Positions 46,798-57,150 of a stretch of DNA of 64,000 nt are shown piece by piece (the first letter of the stretch is position 1; the number at the start of each line of letters is the position of its first letter). The DNA lies in the NCBI RefSeq assembly GCF_016808095.1, contig NC_068979.1:26083460-26147459 (forward strand). The letters are read 5' to 3'. This DNA comes from Vigna angularis. Its lineage: Eukaryota > Streptophyta > Magnoliopsida > Fabales > Fabaceae. The notes beneath the pieces were generated by a model. The model saw nothing but the letters and a program-made list of their open reading frames with translations. It did not search any database and had not been told where the DNA came from. A program made the translations under genes and the position numbers.

Positions 46798-47569
46798 TAA
46801 TAATAGATACAAAATCACATAACTCCTTCTGTCCACTTTTATGTTACATTGGGTGGTTTGATTGTGAGGGACTCAAAGTCCTCCCTTTGTAGATAACTCT
46901 ATGCACTCAACCTCACCCACACTGCTTTGACAGTTTCAGGAAATCTGTTCTAATTTTAAGTCTCTTAGTTCAATGATTGTTAGTTTACCAATGTACTAAA
47001 ACTTTTGGTCATATCCATTTTGGCAGATGGATGAAGTCTTAATTACAATTATGTTAAAAAACTGCAGTGCTTGAAACATTTCTTGCAATGAACCAAATAC
47101 TTTTACAGTATTATAGTTTTTGCAGTGACATTCAAGAGCCATCGATTATTTTGTAAGTTCCATTTGCTGCTAAATTTCATGAAAGGTATAGAATATTTTA
47201 ACTTTAATGTTTTAAAATACTTTAAAAATCTTTTTAATATATTAATATAAATGTGAATTAAAGACTCATCAGAAAAATAAACCAACATATTCCGTTAAAG
47301 AACTTGAAGTGAAAAAGGTTCTCGAGATAAATAACTATACCTATTCTTAACAATTCCAAAATATTCTATTAAAGATCTTGAAGTTAAAAACGTTGTGGAG
47401 ATAAATACTTATTATTTAACAATTTGTTCTTTTGGAGAACAATTTGTAATATAATATTGGACCTTCAAGCAGATAACAGTTTAAATTTAACAATTGATAA
47501 GAATTATATTGATTGTATATATCAAAGCTAAATGCTAAAATGACTCATATTCAATCATTATATGATATC

Positions 47570-47575
47570 AATATG

Positions 47576-47621
<46 letters not shown>

Positions 47622-47881
47622 CTTTTGAGATAGAATAATATGTTAGGTCATGTCATTTTCTTTCAAAATTTTAAGTATTTTTCTTTATTTTTATTATGAC
47701 TCATAATAAAATAAATGAATCTTTCTAATAAAAAATAAATTATTAATTATTTAAATTATATAAATAATTTAATTGTTTAAACTATAGAAAATTATAATTA
47801 TATAAACTTTTATAATGCACGGATATAATTTTATAATCAGTTTATTAAATAATTTGATTGTTTAAGTTATAAAAAGATAAA

Positions 47882-47935
<54 letters not shown>
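47570..47935. repeat. Two TA microsatellites with AT-rich DNA between
   Basis: TA runs of about 25 repeats each lie at ~47572-47620 and ~47887-47933. The surrounding sequence (47200-48040) is duplicated after U5 copy D (52160-52740), where the TA runs are short, so the expansions arose after the unit duplicated. Confidence 0.8.
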
Positions 47936-47939
<4 letters not shown>

Positions 47940-48272
47940 TTATCAATACTAAATAGTATATTTTAAATAATTTAATTGATTAAATTATAAGCATTTATAA
48001 TTGTACATAGTATAATGTAACATAATACAAATATAATTGTATATATCCTACTCAAAATATGTTATAATTCAGGTACAAAACCGTTCAATAAATGAGATCT
48101 ATATAAAATATTAACTCTTCTAAGATTAGAAAAATATAATAATATAAACAAAATTGAAATTATAATAAACTGAATTAATTTATTACATATATGTTAGTAA
48201 GTTGTTATATATTAAGTGTATCTTATTTGTTATATCCTGTGATGGTGGTACTTGATAATATGGATAAATGTT

Positions 48273-48525
48273 TCATATAACTCCAAAAATGTCTTCAAGC
48301 TTCAGCAGCTCCTGCAGGTTCTCAAAGCTTTTAGCCTTGAGCAGTAAGAGATGAACAATTTTAGGGATGTTGATCTGCTTCCTGATCATCTCAATTAGAA
48401 ACATCTTGATTTTTGAATTCATTTCCCACAAACCAAGACTCAAATCTACCATAATGTTCATTTGTCAGATAACTAGGAGTAGGAGGTGTGAAGTGTTCCT
48501 CTTACGAGATTGGCGTCTAGACATG
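48273..48525 (-). pseudogene. Unrecognised short coding-like fragment
   Basis: A minus-strand ATG at 48525 opens MSRRQSRKRNTSH and meets a TGA after 19 codons. The same frame then stays open for 62 codons (48461-48273), including KSFENLQELLKLEDIF. A TATTTATAG lies upstream at about 48586. The N terminus faintly recalls small bHLH (PRE-type) proteins, but the rest does not align convincingly, so no family is assigned. Confidence 0.25.
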
Positions 48526-48689
48526 GTAATTTAGTTGGCTAATGGCTATAAACGATGGATGCAAATGCTAGTGCATGAGTGTAGTATTTATAGATCAACA
48601 CATTAATTTCAAAATCAATTACTTTATTTGTGTAGAATTAATTCTTTAATGCAATTAATAAAATCAGTGTCAGATTTATTGGTCTAGAT

Positions 48690-48899
48690 TGATAGAGACA
48701 TTTATGTATCTTTTTTTTTGCAATTTATCGAATGGCTACAGAATCTTGCCGAACGACTGTACCGAACGGCTGTACCGAACGGCTTCACCGAACGGCTTCG
48801 GAAAAAGATTTGGATACAGTGTTTTGTGCAGCCGTTCGATAAGATCTTGTAGCCGTTCGGTAAACTACGGAAGAAAAGATCTATGAATGTCTCTATCAT
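48690..48899. mobile_element. Palindromic MITE with CCGAACGGCT repeats
   Basis: GATAGAGACATTTATGTATC on the left is mirrored by GATAGAGACATTCATAGATC on the reverse strand. The arms continue through TTATCGAATGGCTACA/TTACCGAACGGCTACA. The centre has three tandem (C)CGAACGGCTGTAC-like units. Translations of both strands give similar peptides (MIETFMYLFF and MIETFIDLFF), which is a consequence of the palindrome. Confidence 0.75.
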
Positions 48900-48989
48900 A
48901 GATATCAAGGAATCATCACGCTGTAGTTCTAAGGGTTGTTATGAATGTATCAATCAATTTAAAACATGTAAATGCATACACATTGAAAA

Positions 48990-49640
48990 TTTGTAGAACG
49001 AACCTCGACCGAGGCAACCTCCACCTGAGAGCCGACTTGCATGGATGAAGCTTCTTTTCTCTTTTTGGATGGGCTAACATCAACATTAATGACTAGGAGA
49101 GACCTCACCCAAATGCGACATGGAAATCAAACTTCTTGCCCATAACTTCTGCAAAACAATGAAAGTTATCATAATTAGAAAAGCTTGAAATTAGGAGTAA
49201 AGATACATTAAAGTTACCAAAAGAACATGGTAGAAGGGTTCTTAGTAGAAGGTATGCTAAGGAGCGACTTGCTATTAATCGACTAAGGAAGGTCCTTCAA
49301 AATAACAGCATTCCTTCTTTCCTCGGCCTGAGAGAAGATGTTCAGATACAAAGGTAAACTTTTCAGGCCTTTTCCTTATCAGAATCAATACACCTAAGCT
49401 TGAAAGCCCAAGTCTTAAAACCCTGTAAGATTGGGTATACATGGAAAAAAAAGACTAGTATTGGACAGCATTCAAGGATAGCCAGTTGACCTCTGAACCT
49501 TGCTTAAGCTAGTAAAAATGATGAAAGTATGGCACGTACGTGTCATGTCAAGTTGTTCACACAAAATCTAAAAAGCCTTTAAGAAGGGCCAACTATTTGG
49601 ATGCAACTGGCTTGGGCCACACCTGCATCGTGGTTAACAT
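48990..49640 (-). pseudogene. Degraded transposon-derived coding sequence
   Basis: Minus-strand frames broken by stops include GKGLKSLPLYLNIFSQAEER and, upstream, WPKPVASK-like and FKTWAFKL-like segments. They resemble the gag-like/plant-mobile-type proteins found in legume retrotransposons. There are many stops and frame changes, and boundaries are uncertain. Confidence 0.35.
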
Positions 49641-51594
49641 GAGCTGATATTGTGTTAGATACAACAGAAAAATGTTAAATACAACTCCACCTCAAGCAAA
49701 GAACAATTTATGAACACAAATCTATTTAATAACTTGGTCTACTTGCAAATATTATTAACTTTTGAGTTCAGAAGTTTATAGACATACCCGATCCAAAATA
49801 TATTATTATGGTCAAACATAAAACAGTAAGATAAGAATGAGATTGAACGTGCGATCTATACGAAATATTAACACTCCTAAAATCAAGAAAAAAAATTATA
49901 TTTATGATAATATAAACAAAATCCATAATATAGTAACTAACTTTAGTGTTAATATGTTGTTATATTTTGAGCTTATCTTATTTGTTATTATTCTCTACAT
50001 CCTATCAGGCTCATGAAAACCTATAAATACATAATAATAGAGAATACTTTAATTCAATATTCATTTTTTACTCTCATACTTTCATAAGATAATTTTTATT
50101 GACTTGAACATGGAGTTCTTATAAATAAACTTTCTCCTAAGGTAAAAAAAAAAATAAGGTTTAATAATTGAGAGATTTTGATGACTTTTCTTAAATAGGT
50201 CTTTCACTTTTTTTGTTTTGTCAAGGTTTTTATTTTTATAAAATTGAAACAATTAGGTCTTTATCGTTAATTTCGTATTAACATCGTTAAAGAGTATGTG
50301 ACGTGTCAGTTCGTGTTTTTTTTGAATTTTTTAAATATTTTTTTAATTATTTTTTCTTTTATTTTGTTTAACGCTTGTGTCATTATATTCGTTTCAATTT
50401 GGTTCATATATTTTTATTGTTTTAATTTAGTTGTGTATTTTTATTCTGTCTCAATTTAATTTTAATTTTCTTAGAAATTAAATAATTTTGTTTCTCTTCC
50501 CATTCAAAAGAAATAGAGAAGAAGAGATTTTGAGCGTTTCTGGGTTTTCAAGGCCAAATAGAATAAGGAGAGTTTGAAGAAAAGGGAGAAGAGAACACAT
50601 GCGTGCCACTGGAAAGGAGAACGCATGCAAATTGCATATATTATTATCACCTTCTCTGTTTGATATCTGTTATTTTATTTTGGTTGGTTTTCTTTCCTTT
50701 GGCTTGTGGTGCTAATGGAGAAATAGACTTTCGTAGTAATTGGCCATAGAAATTGACATTCACTTATCCAATTTTGCAACCTGTATATCAAAACTGAATA
50801 GAAAACGTTCATTGTTTTTTTCCTCAACCCAAAGTTTTCACAAACAGGAAAAGAATACTAATTTGAATTAAAAATGGGTTCAATGTCCAGTTTGTACAAG
50901 GAGTTAGTGGTGAGCTTGGTTGAGTGATAAAATTCCACTTGTCCGTAGAAAACATGAATGGAACTGACTTAGTGCCGCGGAGGTTTTGTTCATGGGGTAA
51001 GATTGTGCGGTGTGGTTTGGATGTTGCTATTGATGGTGTTTTGGAGGATGACAAATTACAGCCACTATAGAATCTATACTGTGATGTGATACAATCGGTC
51101 ATAGGATGTGTTTGTTTTCAGTCCACTCACATGTTGAGGTCACATTTTCTGTATCGTTCACCATAGAATCTATATAGTCCGGTGATTACTAGAAATTCAG
51201 GTTTCAGTTCTAATGTACACATTGTTTTGGAATTTGTGTACCATGTGAATATCTGTTTAGCTCTTACCCAACAGATTTTGAAACTTGGTGATAAGTATGA
51301 ATGAAATGACCTTTTCCAAAAGTCAAAGTGATGATGCTGGTGCAATTGTGGCTGCATGGAGCCCTGTCATAATTTTCTGAAAACATTATAGGCATCAGCA
51401 ATGGGATGGATTTGGGATTATTAAAGGGCATTGTCTCAGTAATTGGATGGAGGAGACAATGGTTAGAATTATATGCTTTAATCCTAAAACCCATTTCTTA
51501 CTCTAAAATATACTAGGATCCTTATCCTACAGTCCCCACAAAATATTAATATTTAACAACAGAGTCACCCCACAAAATATTAATATTTAACAAC
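49641..51594. other. Spacer with element fragments and coding-like patches
   Basis: A GGTTTAATAATTGAGAG end near 50158 resembles the termini of the fold-back elements at 13632 and 18439, but its partner was not found. 50870-51110 and 51120-51480 are less AT-rich and keep short open stretches on both strands (for example VENMNGTDLVPRRF on plus), without a recognised domain. 51537-51608 holds a tandem duplication of about 36 bp (see U5 copy D). Confidence 0.4.
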
Positions 51595-51711
51595 AGGGTC
51601 ACCATATGATGACCCTTCCAAAAAGTGGCGTATGCCGTTTGTAGTGACGAACACACGGTATTCTTTAGTAAAAGGCGAAAGAATAATTCGCTATGTATTC
51701 ATCACACGGCT
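51595..51711 (-). ncRNA. U5 spliceosomal snRNA gene, copy D
   Basis: Minus-strand RNA starts at about 51711 (AGCCGTGTGATGAATAC). Loop I and its stem are intact (51654-51692). The Sm-type site is CACTTTTTGGAAGGG. The terminal hairpin GGGTCA...TGACCC is perfect. The lower helix pairs with one G-U. The 3' flank lacks a clear AGTNNAA box. Instead a ~36-bp segment containing GTGACNCTGTTGTTAAATA is tandemly duplicated, so 3'-end formation may differ. Confidence 0.92.
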
Positions 51712-51742
51712 CCGTAATTTTAAACATCAAACACTCACATTC

Positions 51743-51792
51743 TTTATATCATAGTTTCTTATTTCCACTCAACAGACTCCTCGATATGGGCT
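51743..51792 (-). promoter_or_regulatory. USE and TATA box of U5 copy D
   Basis: USE AGCCCATATCG (51782-51792) matches RTCCCACATCG at 9 of 11. TATAAA lies at 51743-51748. The centres are about 41 bp apart, the Pol II-type snRNA spacing. Confidence 0.78.
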
Positions 51793-52765
51793 TAACAATT
51801 GATACAAAATCATATAACTCCTGTCCACTTTTATGTTATATTGGGTGATCTTATTGTGAGGAACTCAAAGTCGTTTCTTTACTATACTCAATCTCAATCA
51901 CACTGCTCAGCAATTGCAGTAAATTTGGTTACAATTTTAAATACCTTAGTTCAATGGTTGTTGGTTTACCAATTCACAAAAACTACTGGTGATATTCATT
52001 TTAGCAGATGAGAAAGTCCTAATTAGTATTATGTTAAAAAACTGCAGTGTTTGTAGCATATCAAGCAGTGAGCTAAAATACTTTTGCAGTCTTATAGCTT
52101 TAGTGTTGACATTCAAGAGCCATTAAGTACAAAAGTAAGTTCCATTTGCGGTTAATTTTCCTCTCAGGTTCACATCCAGGCTCCCAAAAAGTGTTCTCAA
52201 GGTAAACAACTATTGTTTAATAATTTGTTGCTTTGGGAAAGAATTTGGCATATAATATGGGACTTCTAAGCACATATCAGTTTATCAATTGATTGTATAC
52301 ATAAAGCTAAGTTACAGGCTAAAATGACTCATATTCAATCATTAGCTGATATCAACCAGTATATTATATATAATAAAAAAGTTGAGATAAAATAATATGT
52401 TAGTTCATCATTTATACTAATTTCCTTTTCTTTCAAAATTTTAAGTACTTTTCACTTTCTTTTTATTATGACTAATAATAAAATAAAAAAGTATTCTTTC
52501 TGATAAAAAATATTAATTACTAATTATTTAAATTATAGAAATTTATAATTATTTATACTTTTATAATTAGATTATTAAATAATATATTTTAAATAATTTT
52601 ATCATTTAGGTTATAAAAAATTAAAATTTTAAATCTCATACATATGTATATAATTTTCTAATCAATTTAGTAAATGATATATTTAAAATAATTTAATTGA
52701 TTAAATTATAGAAATTTATAATTGTACATAGTATAATAGAATACAAGTCATAATACTATAATAAC

Positions 52766-52844
52766 ATTTAAAAGACAACATGGCTATAATACAAGTATTT
52801 TTCTCATCTATCTCAATTCACTACAGTCCATCTTGGATGTGAAA
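52766..52844. repeat. Left arm of an inverted repeat flanking the solo LTR
   Basis: CAAGTATTTTTCTCATCTAT, TCAATTCACTACAGTCCATC and TGGATGTGAAA are mirrored at 55676-55752 with one ~10-bp indel and a few substitutions. This looks like one fold-back element split by the solo LTR. Confidence 0.65.
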
Positions 52845-53407
52845 TGTAACATCCCGATTATATAATAATCAATATTATATAATAAGGACGTTAACATCCA
52901 AATATAGAGAACAGTCGGAGTATGACGTGTAATTAAATATGAAATTACAGTTATCCAAATAAAAGGAATAAAAATTTAAACTTAAACAGTTGAAAGGATT
53001 AAACACTACAAGTGTTCAATCAGAAAACTCTAAGAAGACTACTCTGCAACATCAGTAACCTCCAGCTCTTGCTCCAAGGGAAACTCCGCGACAACATCTG
53101 CTCCCATCCAAGTGGATGATCATCGCCAAAGAAACATACCCAAACAGCACACAACATAAAACAATGCAAGGGTGAGCTAGGTATAAAAAGCATGTTATAC
53201 ATATAACACAGTTAATTCAATGTTATCATACTTAGATTCGTATAAAAGAACAATTAGAGCATATTCATTAAACCACAATTCCACCCATTCACACAACATG
53301 CAAAAGTCATCCAAACATGGTAAATGGACATCACAAGACTTGTTACTTTATACCCCGACTCGTCCGGACTAGAATGATTACCGAGCTATGGCGGGTCTTG
53401 CACTCGT

Positions 53408-53525
53408 GGTGGCTTTATGGTGGTGGCTTTATGGAACTTGGGCACTACCGCCCTGGCACTACCGCCTGGTGAAACTTTGGGCACTACCTCCCGGTGGAAC
53501 TTTGGGCACTACCGCCCGGCCACAA
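53408..53525. repeat. GGCACTACCGCC tandem repeat within the solo LTR
   Basis: Four imperfect units of roughly 20-27 bp have the form GGTGGAACTTTGGGCACTACCGCCC. Copy 4 has only a single degenerate counterpart near 57580. Confidence 0.75.
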
Positions 53526-53929
53526 TCACGAGGTTAATCCGTTATCACTCACCTTGGATCATATGGAAGCATCCAAGACTAGGACCTCCTGCTACTCCTC
53601 ACCACATGTTCAATCCTCTCTACATGAGAAGAAAGACCATTGGAGTTTCAGGATGACCCCCAAAACTGAGCTACCATGTAATCATTCTATACAACCCCAA
53701 AACACCACCATGTATCCTCTCCTTGAGGATCATGGAATTACGTCCATGAATTATACTGTTACTTTAAACCTTATCCCAAGTCATGAATAACCAGATACCC
53801 CATAATATCACATCAAATCCAACATATCTCATACATTCACATAAATCACGTCACAGTATATATTTTCCAAACAATTTTGCACATAATTCAATTTAAGAGA
53901 AAATGAACTTAAAACACATTATTTGTAGA

Positions 53930-54915
53930 ATGCTAATTGGACGAGCATTATTCATCGGACACCAAAGAACGAACGGTACTGGACGAACGCCATTTTCCAA
54001 ACCCAAGCCGAACACTATTTCGACGGGCGTCATCAAGTCAAACGGGTCGAACGCTCAAAATCGCACGGTATTGGACGAACGCTATTTAACAAGAGGCCGA
54101 ACGCTGAGATTGAGTACGTTAGGTCGAATGCTAAAATCGAATACCTCCTTAAAATCGGAAACTGGCTGGACGAACGTTAAGATCAATCACTTAGACTCAA
54201 CACTAACCTCGAACGTTACTAAACCGCACACTCACTAAAAGGACGAACGCTGAACACCATAATGGATTCCACACTGTTCGGCCGAACGCTCACAATCACT
54301 AATACCCAAGACCGAACACTCAAGGTTAACCGAACGATCAAGATTTCTATCCGAGCATATCAAATAAAGACGAACGCTTATATTCACTAAATACACCAAG
54401 GACGAACGCTATCAATCACTATTCACATAATAACACCGAACGCCCAATACCCAAACTTAAAACTATCCAATTAAGACCGAACGCTCGTTACCACCTATAG
54501 ACGTTCGCTACCTAAGAACAGTCAACATCAAGACCGAACAATACTAATATGAACGATCGTTATGGCACAGAACGCTATCAGATGGAATACTGTTTGGACG
54601 AACGTACATATGGTTCAATAATAAGAGTACGAATACTGTTTTGGACAAACGCATGATCAATTACTAAGAGACCTAATACTGTTTGACGAACGCTCATAAA
54701 TTTCAAATACTATTTTGACGAACGTGTACAATATTAACTTTTGCCCACGAACGAACGTACATATTCGTACATGATAATACAAAATCGAACGTTTATTATA
54801 TATCAGACTTATTCCGTAAGACGAACGCGAACGCTCGATACCCTATAACCAAAAACCGAACGCTCATACTGTTTGGCCGACCACTAATTGGTCGAGCCAT
54901 TTGGGCCGAACGTGC
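53930..54915. repeat. Interspersed GAACG(C/T) motif array within the solo LTR
   Basis: At least 20 occurrences of (A/C)CGAACG(C/T), nearly all in the same direction, are spaced irregularly at about 20-60 bp. Bases between the motifs are not conserved. CpG density is well above that of the flanks. Confidence 0.85.
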
Positions 54916-55675
54916 GATTCTGCAGAATTCTGCAGAATCGAACTGAGATTTTCCAGAACTCAGAAAACTTCATTTCTCATCCTCAAAATTTCCAGATTTG
55001 CTTCAAAGACAGTAAAACTCAACAATCAAACGATATATCTAACTTCCCTTACCTCTTGAAGACTTCCTTTGATCTTGAAATGCAGAGTCTTGATCTCCTT
55101 CCAAATCTACAAGCTCTCCACTTCACCCTCCCACAGATGTTTTTGCAGCAACCAATTTAATCTGCCGAACCCCAGCCCCCTTGAATCCATAAGTTCTTTT
55201 AAAGGGAAGGAAGATCCTGCACTAGTGCCAGCTGGACGAACCTCAGTCGTCCTCCTTTCCATCCTCAGTGTCCAATCCACTTAAGAAGGTGATGATGGTG
55301 TTTCCTTGGCGGCTGTAGCACTTCCAGGTGGTGAGACTCACCACTTAAGCCTGCTGCCCACTTAAAGCTTCTCCCCCACCTCTTCAACAGCCGCCCACGT
55401 GAAGCCCTTCCCTACCATACCAATCATCAAAGGACGCCCCCACCACATCAATTATCAAAATACGCTTGGTCCATACACCATCCCCTTTTAAAATAATAAA
55501 AATATTTAGGTCCTTACATGAAAGGTGGGTCTCCTTGCACAATTCTATTGTAACATGGCTCTATCCTTATTGCAGAAGAATGAATATGGAAACAAACATC
55601 TGAGGAAAGTGTTTATTATGTCAAACACAATTGCACCCAGACTATTTGTAGTGGATAAAAGACCTATGAAAATGA

Positions 55676-55752
55676 AAAGGATCTCACACCTTTCACATCT
55701 AATGGATTGACTACAGTGAACTGAGATAGATAAGAAAAATACTTGATGTTGT
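55676..55752. repeat. Right arm of the inverted repeat flanking the solo LTR
   Basis: Reverse complement of 52766-52844: TTTCACATCTAATGGATTG, ACTACAGTGAACTGAGATAG and AGAAAAATACTTG. The loop between the arms, without the LTR, is about 150 bp (55524-55675). Confidence 0.65.
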
Positions 55753-57150
55753 CTATATAGACCCCTATAGAGTTTGAGTGATGGTGTTCAGCTAGAGATT
55801 GCTCTATTGTCATTCTTATTTCTTCATCCTTAGTAACCATTCATTGTTGAGTAGATTATGAGTCATACCTAATAAATGCCATGGTTCCCTTGGCTATGCG
55901 GTAAGGTGGTGATCATTTGAGATTTGGATAAATTTCTCTCACTATGATGGGTGTTGGAAGAGCGACTATGAAGTTTGGTGGAAGATTTAGATATTATGGT
56001 GAGGGTATATAGTGATATGATGGTTGATAGGGGATTATGTTGCAAGGTATTCCAATGGTATGTCTACGAACTGGTTTAAAGATGGGTAGATTTTTGTGAC
56101 TGTTGGGTGAAGTGTGGAAGGTTTAGATCTGGTTTGTTCGTGAGGGGCTTGGATTGACAAGGACTCAACTGCATCAGTTTGAGACTGAGGTCCTTGAGAG
56201 ACAGTTGGTTCAGGGTTGGCTTTATCTTGCAAAATGAGAACTTGAGACTTGATTTGAGCATCATCAAAACTTCTCTACTTTATCTATTAAGGTAGGAAAA
56301 TCTTTAATAAATATAGGCACTATCACAATTTTAATATCACCCCTCAGCTCATTCTCGAACTTTTTACACCTTCATTCCTCATTCATGGGCAAGGTGTAAA
56401 AGCACCCCAAATGCGTGAACCTGTCAGCATACCCAGCCATTAATATATTTCCATGCACCAACTATAGAAACTCCACCTCTTTCGCATATCTCACGCTGTC
56501 AGGAAAATACTCAATATAAAGCCTCTTTTTGAACAACTCCACGTGATTTCTTCTCTATTTTCTTTTAACTCACCTTCATGTTGACCCACCAGTGGACTAC
56601 TTCTCTAGGCAAGTAATACTTCAAATAAGCCAACCTATCCTCAGTTGGACACCTCTCTTGGTGTCAAAGATCCTCTCCATGTCTCTCAGCCATTGATCAA
56701 CCCCATCTGGACTGGTTTTCCCATCAAACTTGGTCGGGTGATGCTGCAAGAAGTTCTCTAAACTCCACTCTTGAACTTTAGAGGGTGGAGCTTGAGAATG
56801 ACCAACAAACATCTTATTCTTTCCCAGTTGTTTCAAAGCCTTCGTATGTTGATGCTAGGTGGCTTTAAAGAGAACCTAGCAAATTCCATATGCTACAAGG
56901 CCATGTAATGTTGCTACATCAAGACAACACTCTACTGGAGAAGGGTTGTTGTCGTGGACTCGATTTCCCTCCCCAGGTTAAGCATATCCAAGGTTAGAGG
57001 GGGAGGAGGAGGTGGCTTAGGTGCAATAACTCTGTCAACACAACTCAAAGAAACTGACATACTAACCAACATAACTAAAGAACACACAATAGAAACTAAG
57101 CACACCCTAACCTACAAGTTTCCTAAGAAATAATTGCTCTGATACAAAAA
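55753..57150 (-). mobile_element. Gypsy internal region with gag remnant, next to LTR copy 4
   Basis: Minus-strand gag is broken by stops and frame changes. It has HPTKFDGKTSPDGVDQWLRD (56836-56621), then YFPDSVRYAKEVEFL and a CKKFENELRGDIKI-like stretch at about 56530-56270. This is the Retrotrans_gag pattern of Ty3/gypsy elements. A Pro/Gln/Ser-rich frame at 56232-56035 follows. The polymerase region and second LTR are absent. The element is truncated on its left, where the fold-back element and solo LTR now lie. GCTCTGATACAAAAA at 57136-57150 is the reverse complement of an initiator-Met-tRNA primer-binding site with a one-base loss. Confidence 0.75.

Larger units (their letters stand above)
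52845..55518 (-). mobile_element. Solo gypsy-type LTR (copy 5), 2674 bp, with TSD
   Basis: TGTAACATCCCG...TTTAGGTCCTTACA is bounded by the perfect 5-bp duplication TGAAA (52840-52844 and 55519-55523), with TG...CA ends. No internal retrotransposon domains were seen, so it is a solo LTR formed by LTR-LTR recombination. It shares the backbone of copies 1-4 but is longer because of the GAACG array. Orientation is by analogy with copy 4. The frames at 53417-53790 and 53903-54238 are repeats without domains. Confidence 0.88.

Noticed and set aside
48273..48525. Small PRE-type bHLH gene on the minus strand
   Set aside because: Only the first ten residues resemble that family. An early stop and no helix-loop-helix pattern make the assignment unsafe.
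53417..54238. Two plus-strand frames of 98 and 111 codons in the solo LTR
   Set aside because: They translate the GGCACTACCGCC and GAACG repeats. No domain was found, and the LTR borders enclose them.
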